A stretch of DNA of 60,303 nt from Sulfuriferula multivorans. GTDB taxonomy: Bacteria; Pseudomonadota; Gammaproteobacteria; Burkholderiales; Sulfuriferulaceae. Position numbers and translations under genes: made by a program. Location of the stretch: positions 105,121-165,423 of the forward strand of contig NZ_BGOW01000036.1 of NCBI RefSeq assembly GCF_003851125.1, given 5' to 3'. Position 1 is the first letter of the stretch. Each line of letters starts with the position of its first letter. Shown one piece after another: positions 37,212 through 46,988 of the stretch. A model generated the notes under the pieces. That model made no database searches. It had not been told where the DNA came from and saw nothing but the letters and a program-made list of their open reading frames with translations.

Positions 37212-37759
37212 AATTCATGATCCTGTTTATCGCACTGAGCGCCGCGCTGGCTTTGGTCTGGATGCGTTCCGGTCAGGCCGCAGCCATGCCGCAGGCCGGA
37301 CAGCCGGCGCCGGATTTCAGCCTGGTCGACCAGAACGGCAAGCTGCAGAATCTGGCGGATTATCGCGGCAAGTGGCTGGTGCTGTATTTTTATCCGAAAG
37401 ATGAAACCCCTGCATGTACCACAGAAGCATGTGCGTTTCGCGACGATATTCTGAAAATTCGCAAACTCAACGCAGAAGTGGTGGGGGTGAGCATAGATGA
37501 CGCCAGCCGCCACGCCGAATTCGCCAAAAAACACGGCCTGCCGTTCCCGCTACTGGCCGATAAAGACGGCGTGGTGGCCGCACGTTATGGATCGGTGACC
37601 AATCTGATCGTGATGAAACTGGCCAAACGCAATACTTTCATCATCGATCCACAGGGCAGGATTGCCAAGGTCTATGCCGGCGCCGACGCCGGCCGCAATT
37701 CCGAACAGGTGATTGCCGATTTGCCCAAGCTCGAGGCGGCGCGTCCCGGCTCGCGTTGA
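37208..37759 (+). CDS. Exported or membrane-anchored peroxiredoxin (Bcp-like, two-cysteine)
   Basis: From the ATG at 37208 the product is 183 residues. A hydrophobic N-terminal segment (about 4-26, ending QAAA) is a signal peptide or anchor. The thioredoxin-fold peroxidase has both cysteines, in TPACTTEACAFRD, five residues apart. Expected to reduce peroxides in the periplasm, in contrast to the cytoplasmic one at 2708. The reading frame is open far upstream inside the MFS gene, but the ATGA overlap and the signal sequence fix the start. It precedes pelA by 62 bases. Confidence 0.9.
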   Translation: MKFMILFIALSAALALVWMRSGQAAAMPQAGQPAPDFSLVDQNGKLQNLADYRGKWLVLYFYPKDETPACTTEACAFRDDILKIRKLNAEVVGVSIDDASRHAEFAKKHGLPFPLLADKDGVVAARYGSVTNLIVMKLAKRNTFIIDPQGRIAKVYAGADAGRNSEQVIADLPKLEAARPGSR

Positions 37760-37821
37760 GGGCTGCAGAGTCGTACGCGGTGCCCCTGCGCCGCGCCATG
37801 CGATAAATAAACCAGCCCATC

Positions 37822-40560
37822 ATGACCAAACTACTTTTACCGCTATGGCTGTTATTTTTCAGCTTGCCTGCGCAGGCATTCAATGCGGCGTTTTTTTATG
37901 GCACGCCATTCCCTCAAGAGCTGCGCATTTACGATGCGGTCATCGTTGAAGCAGACCAGGCGGACTTTGCCCAGGTACCTGGCAATCTGCAAAACAAACT
38001 TTATGCCTATACCAGCCTGGGTGAGGTGGGGCCCGATAAACCTTATGCCGGCAGCGTTCCGGCCGCTGCAAAAATGGCGCGCAATCCGGCGTGGGCAAGC
38101 GATGTCATGGATCAAACCAGCCCTGCCTGGCGCGCTTTTTTTCTCGACAAAATAGTCGCTCCCTTATGGCTGCGGGGGTTTCGAGGAATATTTGTCGATA
38201 CGCTGGATTCCTATCAGCTTGCGGCTTCCTCTCCGCAAGCGAAAGCGGCTCAGGAAGCCGGCATGGTCGAAACCTTACGCCAGATGCGCGAGCGTTTTCC
38301 CGGCATCCATATCATTCTCAACCGCGGTTTTGATATCTTGCCGCAAGTGCATGACTGGGTGACTGCAGTCGCTGCCGAATCGCTGTTTCAAGGCTGGAAT
38401 AATGCGACGCGGTCGTATGTTCCGGTTAAAGAGCCGGATCGGCAATGGCTGCTGGGCCAGCTCAATCAGGTCAAAAACGGCTATCACTTGCCCGTCATCG
38501 TCATCGACTACGTCGCCCCAAATCAGCGTCCGTTAGCGCGTGAACTTGCGCAAAAAATCCGTACGGCTGGATTTATCCCATGGGTCAGTAATCCTGAACT
38601 CGATATGGTGGGCGTAGGCTCTCCGGAGATTCAGCCTAGACGAATTTTGATGCTGTATAACGGGATGAATAACAGGGATGTCATTTTCAGCGACTTGCAC
38701 CGGTTTGCCGCAATGCCCATACAATATATGGGCTTTATCCCGGAATACCATGATTTAACCGGGCCGCTACCTGACTATCAATTGGCCGGACAGTACGCAG
38801 GCATCATCGTATGGTCGGATGGTGTGCCTATTAATAACCCCCGGCTTAAACCCTGGTTATTGAAACAAATCAATCAGGGATTGCGTCTGGCCGTCGTCAA
38901 TGAATTCGGATTCAGCCGCAGCAATGAAAACTTGCGGCCATTTGGCCTGAACTTCAAAAGCAGCATACCCGCCAGCAATGTCGAAATCATCACTAAAGAT
39001 GCCATGGTGGGGTTCGAGCATTCAGCACTGGTGCAGCCGGATACGCTCGATATTATCGATGCGGGCAAAGGCAGTACGCCGATACTGCGCCTCAAGGTCG
39101 CAGGCCAGATAACCGATGTGGCGGCTTATATGCCCTGGGGCGGGTATGTCCTTTCCCCTTACGCCGTTTATGAAATTCCCTATCAACAAGGCACGCGCTG
39201 GATTATCGATCCCTTCATTTTTTTCAAGCGCGCACTTGCTTTGCCGGATATGCCCGCCCCCGATGTGACCACCTCGACAGGACGGCGTTTATTAATGGCG
39301 CATATGGATGGCGATGGTTTCGCCAGCAATGCTGAATTTCCCGGGGCGCCCCTGGCGTCGCGCGTCATGCTGGAAAAAATATTTAAAAAATATACGATCC
39401 CTGCAGCGGTTTCCGTGATTGAAGGTGAAACGGCCCCTTGGGGCGTGTATCCAAAAAAATCTGCCGAAATGGAACAGATTGCCCGTGAAATTTATCGTTT
39501 GCCGTATGTTGAAATTGCCAGTCACTCCTATTCACACCCATTCAAATGGCAATTAACAAGCGAAGAAGGCATTGGCGAAGATTACCATTTGCCGATTCCG
39601 GGCTATAAGTTTGATTTAAACAGGGAGATTGCAGGGAGCGTCAATTATATTAATCAGCGCCTGGCTCCACCCGGTAAAAGCTGCCGGATTTTTTTATGGA
39701 CAGGCAATAGCAACCCCGGCGCGGATGCGATCGCTAAAACCGACGCATTGGATCTGCTCAACATGAATGGCGGAGAAACCACCATCACCAACAGTCAACC
39801 CAGTCTGACTTTCGTTGCGCCTCTGGGCGTTGCACGGGATGGGCATTTCCAGGTTTATGCGCCGAACCAGAATGAAAATGTGTACACCAAAAACTGGTCG
39901 GGCCAGTTTTATGGTTTTCGCCGCGTCATTGAAACCTTCAAGCTGACCGATGCACCGCGCCGCCTCAAACCCATGGATATTTATTTCCATACGTACTCGG
40001 CTTCCAAACCGGCTTCGCTGAAAGCACTGGAGGAAGTTTATGATTGGGCGCTCAAGCAGCCTAATCACCCTGTTTACCCTTCCGACTACATCCGGCGCGT
40101 CATGGATTTCAATCACAGTGTCATGGCGCGTGAAGATAACGACTGGTTATTTTACGGCGATGGGCAGATAGATACCCTGCGCATCGATGCCAAATGGGGT
40201 TATCCGGTCATTAATGACAGCGTGGCGGGCTACAATGATTTCAACGGCGACCGTTATCTGAATCTGGTCAAATCTCCGGTCAATCGCATCGCGCTTGCAA
40301 CTGAAGCCAGCGAAGCGCCGTATCTGGTCGATGCGAATGGAACATTGCTAAATTGGCGGCGGCAAGCTCAGCAGATCAATATGGCATTTAATTCGTATGT
40401 TAATTTGGATTTCACCCTCGACCATGCCGACAATTGCATTTTGTCCGACGAGAAAGGGCGGATAATCCGCGCGGACTCTCACATCAGACAACATTATCAT
40501 TACCAGACCCATGCGGCAGGACGAGCCACTTTCCGCCTCAGTTGCCCCCTGGCAAATTAA
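37822..40560 (+). CDS. pelA: PelA, Pel polysaccharide hydrolase/deacetylase
   Basis: The 912-residue periplasmic protein has a signal peptide (to about 19, AQA-F) and a glycoside-hydrolase (GH166-like) TIM barrel with AFFYGTPFPQELRIYDA and RGIFVDTLDSYQ. A middle domain follows, then a carbohydrate-esterase-4-like deacetylase with D496-G-D498 and H568-SYS-H572. Known role: partial deacetylation and processing of Pel before export. First gene of a complete pelABCDEFG operon, it overlaps pelB by 50 bases. Confidence 0.95.
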   Translation: MTKLLLPLWLLFFSLPAQAFNAAFFYGTPFPQELRIYDAVIVEADQADFAQVPGNLQNKLYAYTSLGEVGPDKPYAGSVPAAAKMARNPAWASDVMDQTSPAWRAFFLDKIVAPLWLRGFRGIFVDTLDSYQLAASSPQAKAAQEAGMVETLRQMRERFPGIHIILNRGFDILPQVHDWVTAVAAESLFQGWNNATRSYVPVKEPDRQWLLGQLNQVKNGYHLPVIVIDYVAPNQRPLARELAQKIRTAGFIPWVSNPELDMVGVGSPEIQPRRILMLYNGMNNRDVIFSDLHRFAAMPIQYMGFIPEYHDLTGPLPDYQLAGQYAGIIVWSDGVPINNPRLKPWLLKQINQGLRLAVVNEFGFSRSNENLRPFGLNFKSSIPASNVEIITKDAMVGFEHSALVQPDTLDIIDAGKGSTPILRLKVAGQITDVAAYMPWGGYVLSPYAVYEIPYQQGTRWIIDPFIFFKRALALPDMPAPDVTTSTGRRLLMAHMDGDGFASNAEFPGAPLASRVMLEKIFKKYTIPAAVSVIEGETAPWGVYPKKSAEMEQIAREIYRLPYVEIASHSYSHPFKWQLTSEEGIGEDYHLPIPGYKFDLNREIAGSVNYINQRLAPPGKSCRIFLWTGNSNPGADAIAKTDALDLLNMNGGETTITNSQPSLTFVAPLGVARDGHFQVYAPNQNENVYTKNWSGQFYGFRRVIETFKLTDAPRRLKPMDIYFHTYSASKPASLKALEEVYDWALKQPNHPVYPSDYIRRVMDFNHSVMAREDNDWLFYGDGQIDTLRIDAKWGYPVINDSVAGYNDFNGDRYLNLVKSPVNRIALATEASEAPYLVDANGTLLNWRRQAQQINMAFNSYVNLDFTLDHADNCILSDEKGRIIRADSHIRQHYHYQTHAAGRATFRLSCPLAN

Positions 40561-43500
40561 GGTAGCGCGACCACGGTTGATCTCGCCAATCAGTTTGGTG
40601 GGTTTGGTGTTGGCGGTCGGCATCGTGCTGGCATTGCTCTTTCCGCAACAGCGCCTATCCGAGCAAATTAAAAAGAACCCCAAGGTAGATGAGGTTTCGC
40701 TGCAGTACATGCGTCGTTTTCTTGCCACCGAACCGGACAACTACGAACTCAGATTACAGTTGGCGCAGGCCTACGCAAGGATAGGTCAATATGAAAGAGC
40801 ACTCACCACCTTGCAGCTGCTCTACGCGAACCCACAACCGCATTGGCGCGAAGCGGCTGTATTGGAAAAACTCGACATCCTTTCCAAAATTGCTTTTGCG
40901 GCCGCACCCGGCAGTAGAGACCGGGATTACAAATTGGCGCAATTCAGGCAGGCATTACGTGCCAGTGAAATACAGATTTTTAATACCAACGCCCTACGAC
41001 AACTTGTCCGTACCGCCGAATCCAGCGGAGAAGTACAGCTGGCTGAACGTGTGGCGGCACGACTTGCACTGACCAGCAATAATCTGGCCGATCTTGATGA
41101 AGCGGCGCGCCTGGCACTGGCAAATGGCCATTATCTCGCCAGTGCGCAATATACTTGGCGCGCTCGTCAGCTTGTCAGTAGCCCCGAACAGAAAATTGCG
41201 TATCTCAAACGCGCCATGGCCACTCTGCAATCAGGCGGTCTGGGGCAGATCGGCCTGGATTGGGTGCAGCGGCTCCCCGCAGCCGAGTGGCAGCGCCCCG
41301 ATGTTTTATATGGCCTGACTAAACTTGCCCTGGCATCAAACCGTCCGGCGCAGGCTGCAGAGTTTGCTGCCCGACTGGTTGGCATGACCAACCCGCCAAC
41401 GATGCCTATGCGCTTTGTTCCGGCATATTTCGATCTTGCATACACTGCTTTTTTGGGTAATCGTGATTTGCCGCATGCTTTGAAGCTGGCGCAATTTGCT
41501 GTCAGCCAGGCGCCCAATAGTGCGATGTGGCGCGAACGACTGGCGCAGGTTGCCGAATGGTCGAATCAGTCTCAATTGGCTTTGGTGCAATGGCGCTGGC
41601 TGGCGCTGCATCGGGGCAATGAATCAGCCTGGCGGTCATGGATGCGCCTGGCTGGAGGTTTGTTTGACTATGCCGCACAATTGACCGGTCTGGAACGTGA
41701 CTGGGGGCGTCATGGGTATGATGAAAAATATGCACGCAAAATTGTCCAGATTTATGAATATCTGGGCAAACCGGAACAAGCGCTGGCCTGGCTGGACCGC
41801 AATGGCGATGAAGTACGCCGTCCTGAACTGTTGTTGCTCTCCGCGGAATTATTAACGCGCATGGGACGCGATGCAGAGGCGATTGCACGTTATCAGCGCT
41901 ATTTGCGCCACCGTGTCGCCAGTCCTGACCTGGCTGTCACGATTGCCGGGATGCTGCAGCGCGCCGGTCGCTACGATGAGGCATACGATGTGCTTGTCAG
42001 CAGCAGCGCTCAGGCAAAACCGGCGGATCAATTGTTCTGGCTAAACCTTGGTGAACTTGCCTGGCGACTCAGGCATGACGACCAGGCTATCGCAGCTTAC
42101 CGGGTATTAAGTGATATGCCGGATGCCATCCCCTTTTATCAGGAACGTCTATTTCAGGCATTGAAACGCAAGAATCCGCGCTTGGCCGCTGAGACTGCCG
42201 AGCAGTACTGGCTAAAAACCGGGCGCCTCAACTTGTTCATGAACGCGATTGATACCTACGCCGAACTGGGAGACTGGCAAGCGGTGCAGCGGCTATACCA
42301 GATAACCGAAGCACCGCAGTGGCGTGAATATGACAAGGATTTTAGATTCATCGCCATGCGCGCCGAGATGTACAAACATGCGGGCAATTTTATTGCCGCC
42401 GAACGCGATTACCGTTTTCTGATCAAGCGTTATCCCGATAATTCGGGTGTCAAGGAATCCTACCTGTGGTTACTGCTCGATTTGCGTCAATTTGGCCGGC
42501 TGGATCATTTCATGCAGCAATGGGCAAAGCTGCTTTCCGGCACCCCTGCTTTATGGGACGTATATGCAGCAGGTTATCTGGCGTTAGGTCGCCCGAATGA
42601 TTCACTTGCCCTGTATCACCGCATGGCTAAAGCACACGCACAAGATGAATTGTGGTTGCTCAATTATGCGGCGACACTGGAAGCGGCAGGGCAAACCGGC
42701 CCGGCTTGGAAAATCCGCCGGACAATCTGGCAACAACACTTGAATAAACAGACCAATCGCGATTGGATGAATACCCGTGCGAATGCCCGTGACATTGAAT
42801 CATTGCGTTTATTATTGCTCAATGACCCGGCTCATGGTCAAAATGTGCTCTGGAAATTACTGCGTAGTGGTTCACCCGAACTCAAGAAAAATAGCCAGTT
42901 TGTAGAGTTGGCCACTGCGTGGCTCAATGATCATGAGCAAAACGATGCCGCCAGAGCCTGGCTGGTGCGGCAATATGCCCGCTGGCTGAATACGCCGTTG
43001 GGTGCGCGTATTTCGGATGCGCTGACGCGTCAGGATCCTGAAGCTGCAGCAGAAATTCTAGGCCATGACGGCGTTTTGCTTTACGACAGAATGAATCTTG
43101 CGTCGTTGGCAGGACATCAAAATGATGCGGCCGACCTTGCTTTTGCTGCCATGGATCGTTCGCCACTGGATGAATCCCTATATCTGCAAGCCGCCCCGAT
43201 GTTATTAGCCAATGATCGTACTGCAGGGTTCATGACGAAATACCAAAATCTCGGGGTGTATAACGCAATAAGTAAGGAAATCACGACGACCGGTCATCAA
43301 ATTGGCGGGTTGAAACTTGATCTCAGCTTGCATCAGGACACACGAAGTGGCGTGGACCCCACTGTGCTAACCCGTGTACCCAATGAGACTGGTGGTGAGG
43401 TCGCCGTGCATCAGACTGGTAATGGTTACGTCAATACACTTAAATTGCAATTTAGTCAGGCACTAAATACGCAAGCGGGCATCAGTTTCGAGTATCAACA

Positions 43501-44137
43501 GCAAATTGGCTCGCGTCTGCAATGGAATGTGCAAGTGGCGCATAATCAAACCGCTCCGGAAAGTGCGGCGATGCGCATTATCGGCAGGCGTGATCAAATT
43601 GCGCTGGAGGGTAATTACCGTCTGGATCGCTGGAGCCAATTGAGTGTGAGGGGTGTTGTCAACCAATATCGCAGCATCGATGGCCAAAACCTGGGTAACG
43701 GAAATCTGCTTACCACCACATTGAGCCACGAGCTAAGTGGAGCACATCCCGCATTACGTGGGCGCGTGACCGGAACCTGGAGCCAATACCATGCAACCGA
43801 TACAGAACTGACCGGCCAGACCGCAAGTTTGATACCGGCTGGGCAAACCCATACTGCGGGCTATTTCATGCCGCAAGGCATGCGTGAAATAGCCGCCTAC
43901 GCGAGCGTCGGCGATGCCATTGATAGCAATTTACCAGCGCGCGATTTCGAATATCTGGGTGAAATCGGCGTGTTCTATAACACAGTCTCCGGCACCGGCT
44001 GGCGTGCCAATGTCGGGGTGGCAACACGGGTCATCGGTGCCGATCGATTGCAGGTGTTTACTCGCTATGACCAGGCGCCCAGAGGGCAAGGCAAGGCCAG
44101 CCTGGAAGTTGGAATAGGCTATCAGTTACATTATTAA
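40511..44137 (+). CDS. pelB: PelB, TPR-barrel outer membrane exporter
   Basis: The 1208-residue protein has an N-terminal inner-membrane helix (about 26-45), then about 800 residues of TPR-type helical repeats (PDNYELRLQLAQAYARIGQY and many more). The last 300 residues form a beta-barrel, rich in alternating polar/aromatic strands and ending EVGIGYQLHY. PelB is the Pel export pore and scaffold that guides PelA. The ATG lies inside the end of pelA. Confidence 0.93.
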   Translation: MRQDEPLSASVAPWQIKVARPRLISPISLVGLVLAVGIVLALLFPQQRLSEQIKKNPKVDEVSLQYMRRFLATEPDNYELRLQLAQAYARIGQYERALTTLQLLYANPQPHWREAAVLEKLDILSKIAFAAAPGSRDRDYKLAQFRQALRASEIQIFNTNALRQLVRTAESSGEVQLAERVAARLALTSNNLADLDEAARLALANGHYLASAQYTWRARQLVSSPEQKIAYLKRAMATLQSGGLGQIGLDWVQRLPAAEWQRPDVLYGLTKLALASNRPAQAAEFAARLVGMTNPPTMPMRFVPAYFDLAYTAFLGNRDLPHALKLAQFAVSQAPNSAMWRERLAQVAEWSNQSQLALVQWRWLALHRGNESAWRSWMRLAGGLFDYAAQLTGLERDWGRHGYDEKYARKIVQIYEYLGKPEQALAWLDRNGDEVRRPELLLLSAELLTRMGRDAEAIARYQRYLRHRVASPDLAVTIAGMLQRAGRYDEAYDVLVSSSAQAKPADQLFWLNLGELAWRLRHDDQAIAAYRVLSDMPDAIPFYQERLFQALKRKNPRLAAETAEQYWLKTGRLNLFMNAIDTYAELGDWQAVQRLYQITEAPQWREYDKDFRFIAMRAEMYKHAGNFIAAERDYRFLIKRYPDNSGVKESYLWLLLDLRQFGRLDHFMQQWAKLLSGTPALWDVYAAGYLALGRPNDSLALYHRMAKAHAQDELWLLNYAATLEAAGQTGPAWKIRRTIWQQHLNKQTNRDWMNTRANARDIESLRLLLLNDPAHGQNVLWKLLRSGSPELKKNSQFVELATAWLNDHEQNDAARAWLVRQYARWLNTPLGARISDALTRQDPEAAAEILGHDGVLLYDRMNLASLAGHQNDAADLAFAAMDRSPLDESLYLQAAPMLLANDRTAGFMTKYQNLGVYNAISKEITTTGHQIGGLKLDLSLHQDTRSGVDPTVLTRVPNETGGEVAVHQTGNGYVNTLKLQFSQALNTQAGISFEYQQQIGSRLQWNVQVAHNQTAPESAAMRIIGRRDQIALEGNYRLDRWSQLSVRGVVNQYRSIDGQNLGNGNLLTTTLSHELSGAHPALRGRVTGTWSQYHATDTELTGQTASLIPAGQTHTAGYFMPQGMREIAAYASVGDAIDSNLPARDFEYLGEIGVFYNTVSGTGWRANVGVATRVIGADRLQVFTRYDQAPRGQGKASLEVGIGYQLHY

Positions 44138-44156
44138 TCATCTTGAGAGGAATAGG

Positions 44157-44675
44157 ATGAAACGCTTGATTATTGCCTGCATGGGGTTGCTGGTTTTAGC
44201 CGGATGCGCAACGACCGACCATACGCGGGCGCCAGTCCTGGAAAAAAACGTCAAATGGGCGCTACTGCCGATGGAGAATCACACGGAAACGCCACAGGCA
44301 GGCTTGCGCATGGAAGCTATTACCGAAACATTATTGCGCGTGCGGGGCGCTACATCCCTGGAGAAGTATCCTTCCACGTTGACCCAGGACAGCTTGTTTG
44401 AGCCTGCAGATGCCAAGGCCGTTGAAGCTGCCATCAATTGGGCACAGCAAACAGGGGCGCGCTATGCAGTGACGGGATCGGTTAACGAGTGGCGCTACAA
44501 GACCGGAGTAGATGGTGAACCGGCGGTCGGTGTTACGCTTCGGATCATCGATTTGCAAAACCGCCAGGTGATCTGGGACGCCGCCGGAGCACGCACCGGA
44601 TGGGGGCGTGAGGCCGTCAGTGCGGTTGCCCAGAAACTGCTGGAAAAGCTTACCGGCGACATCAAGTTTAAATGA
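44157..44675 (+). CDS. pelC: PelC, outer membrane lipoprotein
   Basis: The 172-residue lipoprotein has the lipobox LVLAGC, and a body like PelC (KWALLPMENHTETPQAG, TGARYAVTGSVNEWRYKTG). PelC forms a dodecameric ring beneath PelB that funnels Pel to the pore. It starts 19 bases after pelB and overlaps pelD by 4 bases. Confidence 0.93.
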   Translation: MKRLIIACMGLLVLAGCATTDHTRAPVLEKNVKWALLPMENHTETPQAGLRMEAITETLLRVRGATSLEKYPSTLTQDSLFEPADAKAVEAAINWAQQTGARYAVTGSVNEWRYKTGVDGEPAVGVTLRIIDLQNRQVIWDAAGARTGWGREAVSAVAQKLLEKLTGDIKFK

Positions 44676-46003
44676 ATCTTTACCAGCATCTCATACCGCA
44701 CGGCAAAACGGAATATTGGCAATGGGGTGAAACGCTGGGCATCAGCCTGGGCGCATTGCTGTTGTCATATAGCCTGTTGCCCGGCGATCCGCTCAATACG
44801 CATGTTTTTCCGTGGATATGGATGGCGCCGGTTCTGATTGCATTACGCTATGGCGTATTCATGGGGGTGGTTTCGGTACTGATCTTTCTGGGCGGATGGC
44901 TGGTGTGGGCAACGGACCAGGCAGTAAGTTACGCCGCATTTCCACGCATCACCTTTCTGGGCGGCACCTTGATGGTAATGATAAGCGGTGAATTCAGCGG
45001 AGTATGGATCTCGCGCACCCGTCGGATAGAAGAATTGCAGCACTACACTGAACAGCGCCTGGAATTGCTTACCAGACGCCTGTATTTATTAAGTCTTTCC
45101 CATGACCGCCTGGAGCAGGATTTGATTGGCCGGCCGTCCAGCCTGCGTGAGGGGTTGAAAGAACTCAACCGCATTCTTCCCGCAGTCAATGGCTTGCCTG
45201 GCGCCGATATTTACCTGGCTTTGGTGGTGCGCCAATGTAATCTGAGCGTCGCCGGTTTACATGCCGTTAACGAAGGCCAGATCAGCCCGGAATCGGTAGC
45301 AAGCATCGGTGCCTTTACCCCTGTTGACGATCAGGATCCTCTCATCGCGCATTGTATTAAAAGCGGCGAGTTGGTCCACATCAACACAGAAGAAAATCTG
45401 ACTGAATTGCCTAGCCGCTATCTGGTCGCCGTACCTGCCAAAACCGCCGATGGGCGCCTCATAGCAATCATGGCGGTTGAAAAAATGCCATTTTTTGCCT
45501 TGCAAACTGAAAACATGCAAACGCTGTCCGTATTGACCAGTTACTACGCGGACACGATTACCGCCACTGAATTCACCCCCTTTCTTACCGACACGCTCAA
45601 AGACTGCCCCATTGATTTCTTCAAGGCGATGCATACCCTCAGACGTTTGCAAAAGGATATGCAGATTAGCAGCATGCTGGTTGGGTTTGCAGCACTCGAT
45701 ACTCGTGAAAGCGCCGAACAATTGAAATCCATCGCCAATGCGGTGCGTGGTCTGGATGAAACCTGGACCCTGGTGCGCGGCGAATGGCGCCTTTGCCTGG
45801 TGTTGTTGCCGTTGGCAGGAGCAGGCGCGCTCGGCGGTTACCTGGATAGAATTGAACATATTTTCGTCGAACGTTTCGGCACGCGCCCTGGCCAGATGGG
45901 CATCCTTACCCGCTCGGTTACCCTGGAACAGGATCCGATCAGCACAAGACTGGATGACCTTATCGTGGCATTAACTGAACGCGCCCATGATCCTCAGCAA
46001 TAA
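44672..46003 (+). CDS. pelD: PelD, c-di-GMP receptor of the Pel synthase
   Basis: The 443-residue protein has four N-terminal membrane helices (about 20-110), a GAF domain (about 150-300) and a degenerate GGDEF domain. The c-di-GMP-binding RxxD is kept as R359-G-L-D362, with a further Arg in LVRGEWRL. In Pseudomonas PelD the equivalent site must bind c-di-GMP for Pel to be made. No GGDEF signature is present, so it is a receptor, not a cyclase. It overlaps pelC (4 bases) and pelE (17 bases). Confidence 0.94.
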   Translation: MNLYQHLIPHGKTEYWQWGETLGISLGALLLSYSLLPGDPLNTHVFPWIWMAPVLIALRYGVFMGVVSVLIFLGGWLVWATDQAVSYAAFPRITFLGGTLMVMISGEFSGVWISRTRRIEELQHYTEQRLELLTRRLYLLSLSHDRLEQDLIGRPSSLREGLKELNRILPAVNGLPGADIYLALVVRQCNLSVAGLHAVNEGQISPESVASIGAFTPVDDQDPLIAHCIKSGELVHINTEENLTELPSRYLVAVPAKTADGRLIAIMAVEKMPFFALQTENMQTLSVLTSYYADTITATEFTPFLTDTLKDCPIDFFKAMHTLRRLQKDMQISSMLVGFAALDTRESAEQLKSIANAVRGLDETWTLVRGEWRLCLVLLPLAGAGALGGYLDRIEHIFVERFGTRPGQMGILTRSVTLEQDPISTRLDDLIVALTERAHDPQQ

Positions 46004-46988
46004 ACTTATTCTCCTGGGGATCAGCCTGGAAAGCGGTGCATTGGCCGCATTGGCACAGGACGTACCCATCCTGGTGCAATATCTGGGTTTTGTGACCTTG
46101 CATGCAGCCGCATCAGTCGTTGTCGCCCAGCTGGTTTTATTGTTTTTACCCAGGCATTATCGCCAGCCTAAACGGGCGGTCCTGGGATTGTTTTTTCTAC
46201 TGGCATTTTTTGTGCCGTTCCTCACCTTCATTACCATGATCGCTATCGTGGTGACCGCGCGTTTTTTCTCCAAACCCATTATTTATTACCCCTTTGTCAA
46301 AGTTGGACTGCCGGAATTTACCCTGGGGAGCGCGGGGATACGTAACTCGCTGGGGGAGGGCGCAATACGCACGCGCTTGAAGACACCCAGTTTGTCCTCC
46401 GAAGTGCGTATGAAAGCGCTACTCTCTGCCAATGCCATGTCCGCACGTTACTCAGTGCCTTTGCTCAAGGAATTGCTGGGCGATGAAGCGGATGACTTAC
46501 GCCTGCTCGCGTATGGCATGCTGGATAACCGGGAGAAAAGCCTGAATGCCCTGATCCATGATTTGTTGAAAAAGCTCGATGCCTGTCGTGAACCCAGTTT
46601 ATGCCAGCTTTACCAGAAACGATTGGCCGAACTCTATTGGGCATTCGCATATGAGCATTTGGCCGAAGGCGACATGCTTACCTACATGCTGACGCAGGCC
46701 GAACACTACACGCGCGCAGCGCTTGAAACCAAGGTTGATGGCGATCTATGGGTGTTGCTTGCGCAGATACTGATTAAGCAGCACAACCCTCAGCAGGCTG
46801 AATTCGCTTTTAATCAGGCGATAGCTTTGGGCATGCCGGTATCACGCATCCAGCCTTATCTGGCCGAACTGGCCTATCAACGCCATGATTACCGGGCAGT
46901 AAGAGAGCACCTGCAATTGATGCCATTCAATAGTCAAATCCCGCAAATTGCCAATATTCAGCGTTTCTGGTTAGGGACTCATCCGTGA
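45987..46988 (+). CDS. pelE: PelE, TPR protein of the Pel synthase
   Basis: The 333-residue protein has two N-terminal membrane helices (about 30-100) and a soluble TPR-like C-terminal part (LYWAFAYEHLAEGDMLTYML, NPQQAEFAFNQAIALG). PelE bridges PelD with the glycosyltransferase PelF at the inner membrane. It starts inside pelD and its stop overlaps the pelF GTG by 4 bases. Confidence 0.92.
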   Translation: MILSNKLILLGISLESGALAALAQDVPILVQYLGFVTLHAAASVVVAQLVLLFLPRHYRQPKRAVLGLFFLLAFFVPFLTFITMIAIVVTARFFSKPIIYYPFVKVGLPEFTLGSAGIRNSLGEGAIRTRLKTPSLSSEVRMKALLSANAMSARYSVPLLKELLGDEADDLRLLAYGMLDNREKSLNALIHDLLKKLDACREPSLCQLYQKRLAELYWAFAYEHLAEGDMLTYMLTQAEHYTRAALETKVDGDLWVLLAQILIKQHNPQQAEFAFNQAIALGMPVSRIQPYLAELAYQRHDYRAVREHLQLMPFNSQIPQIANIQRFWLGTHP

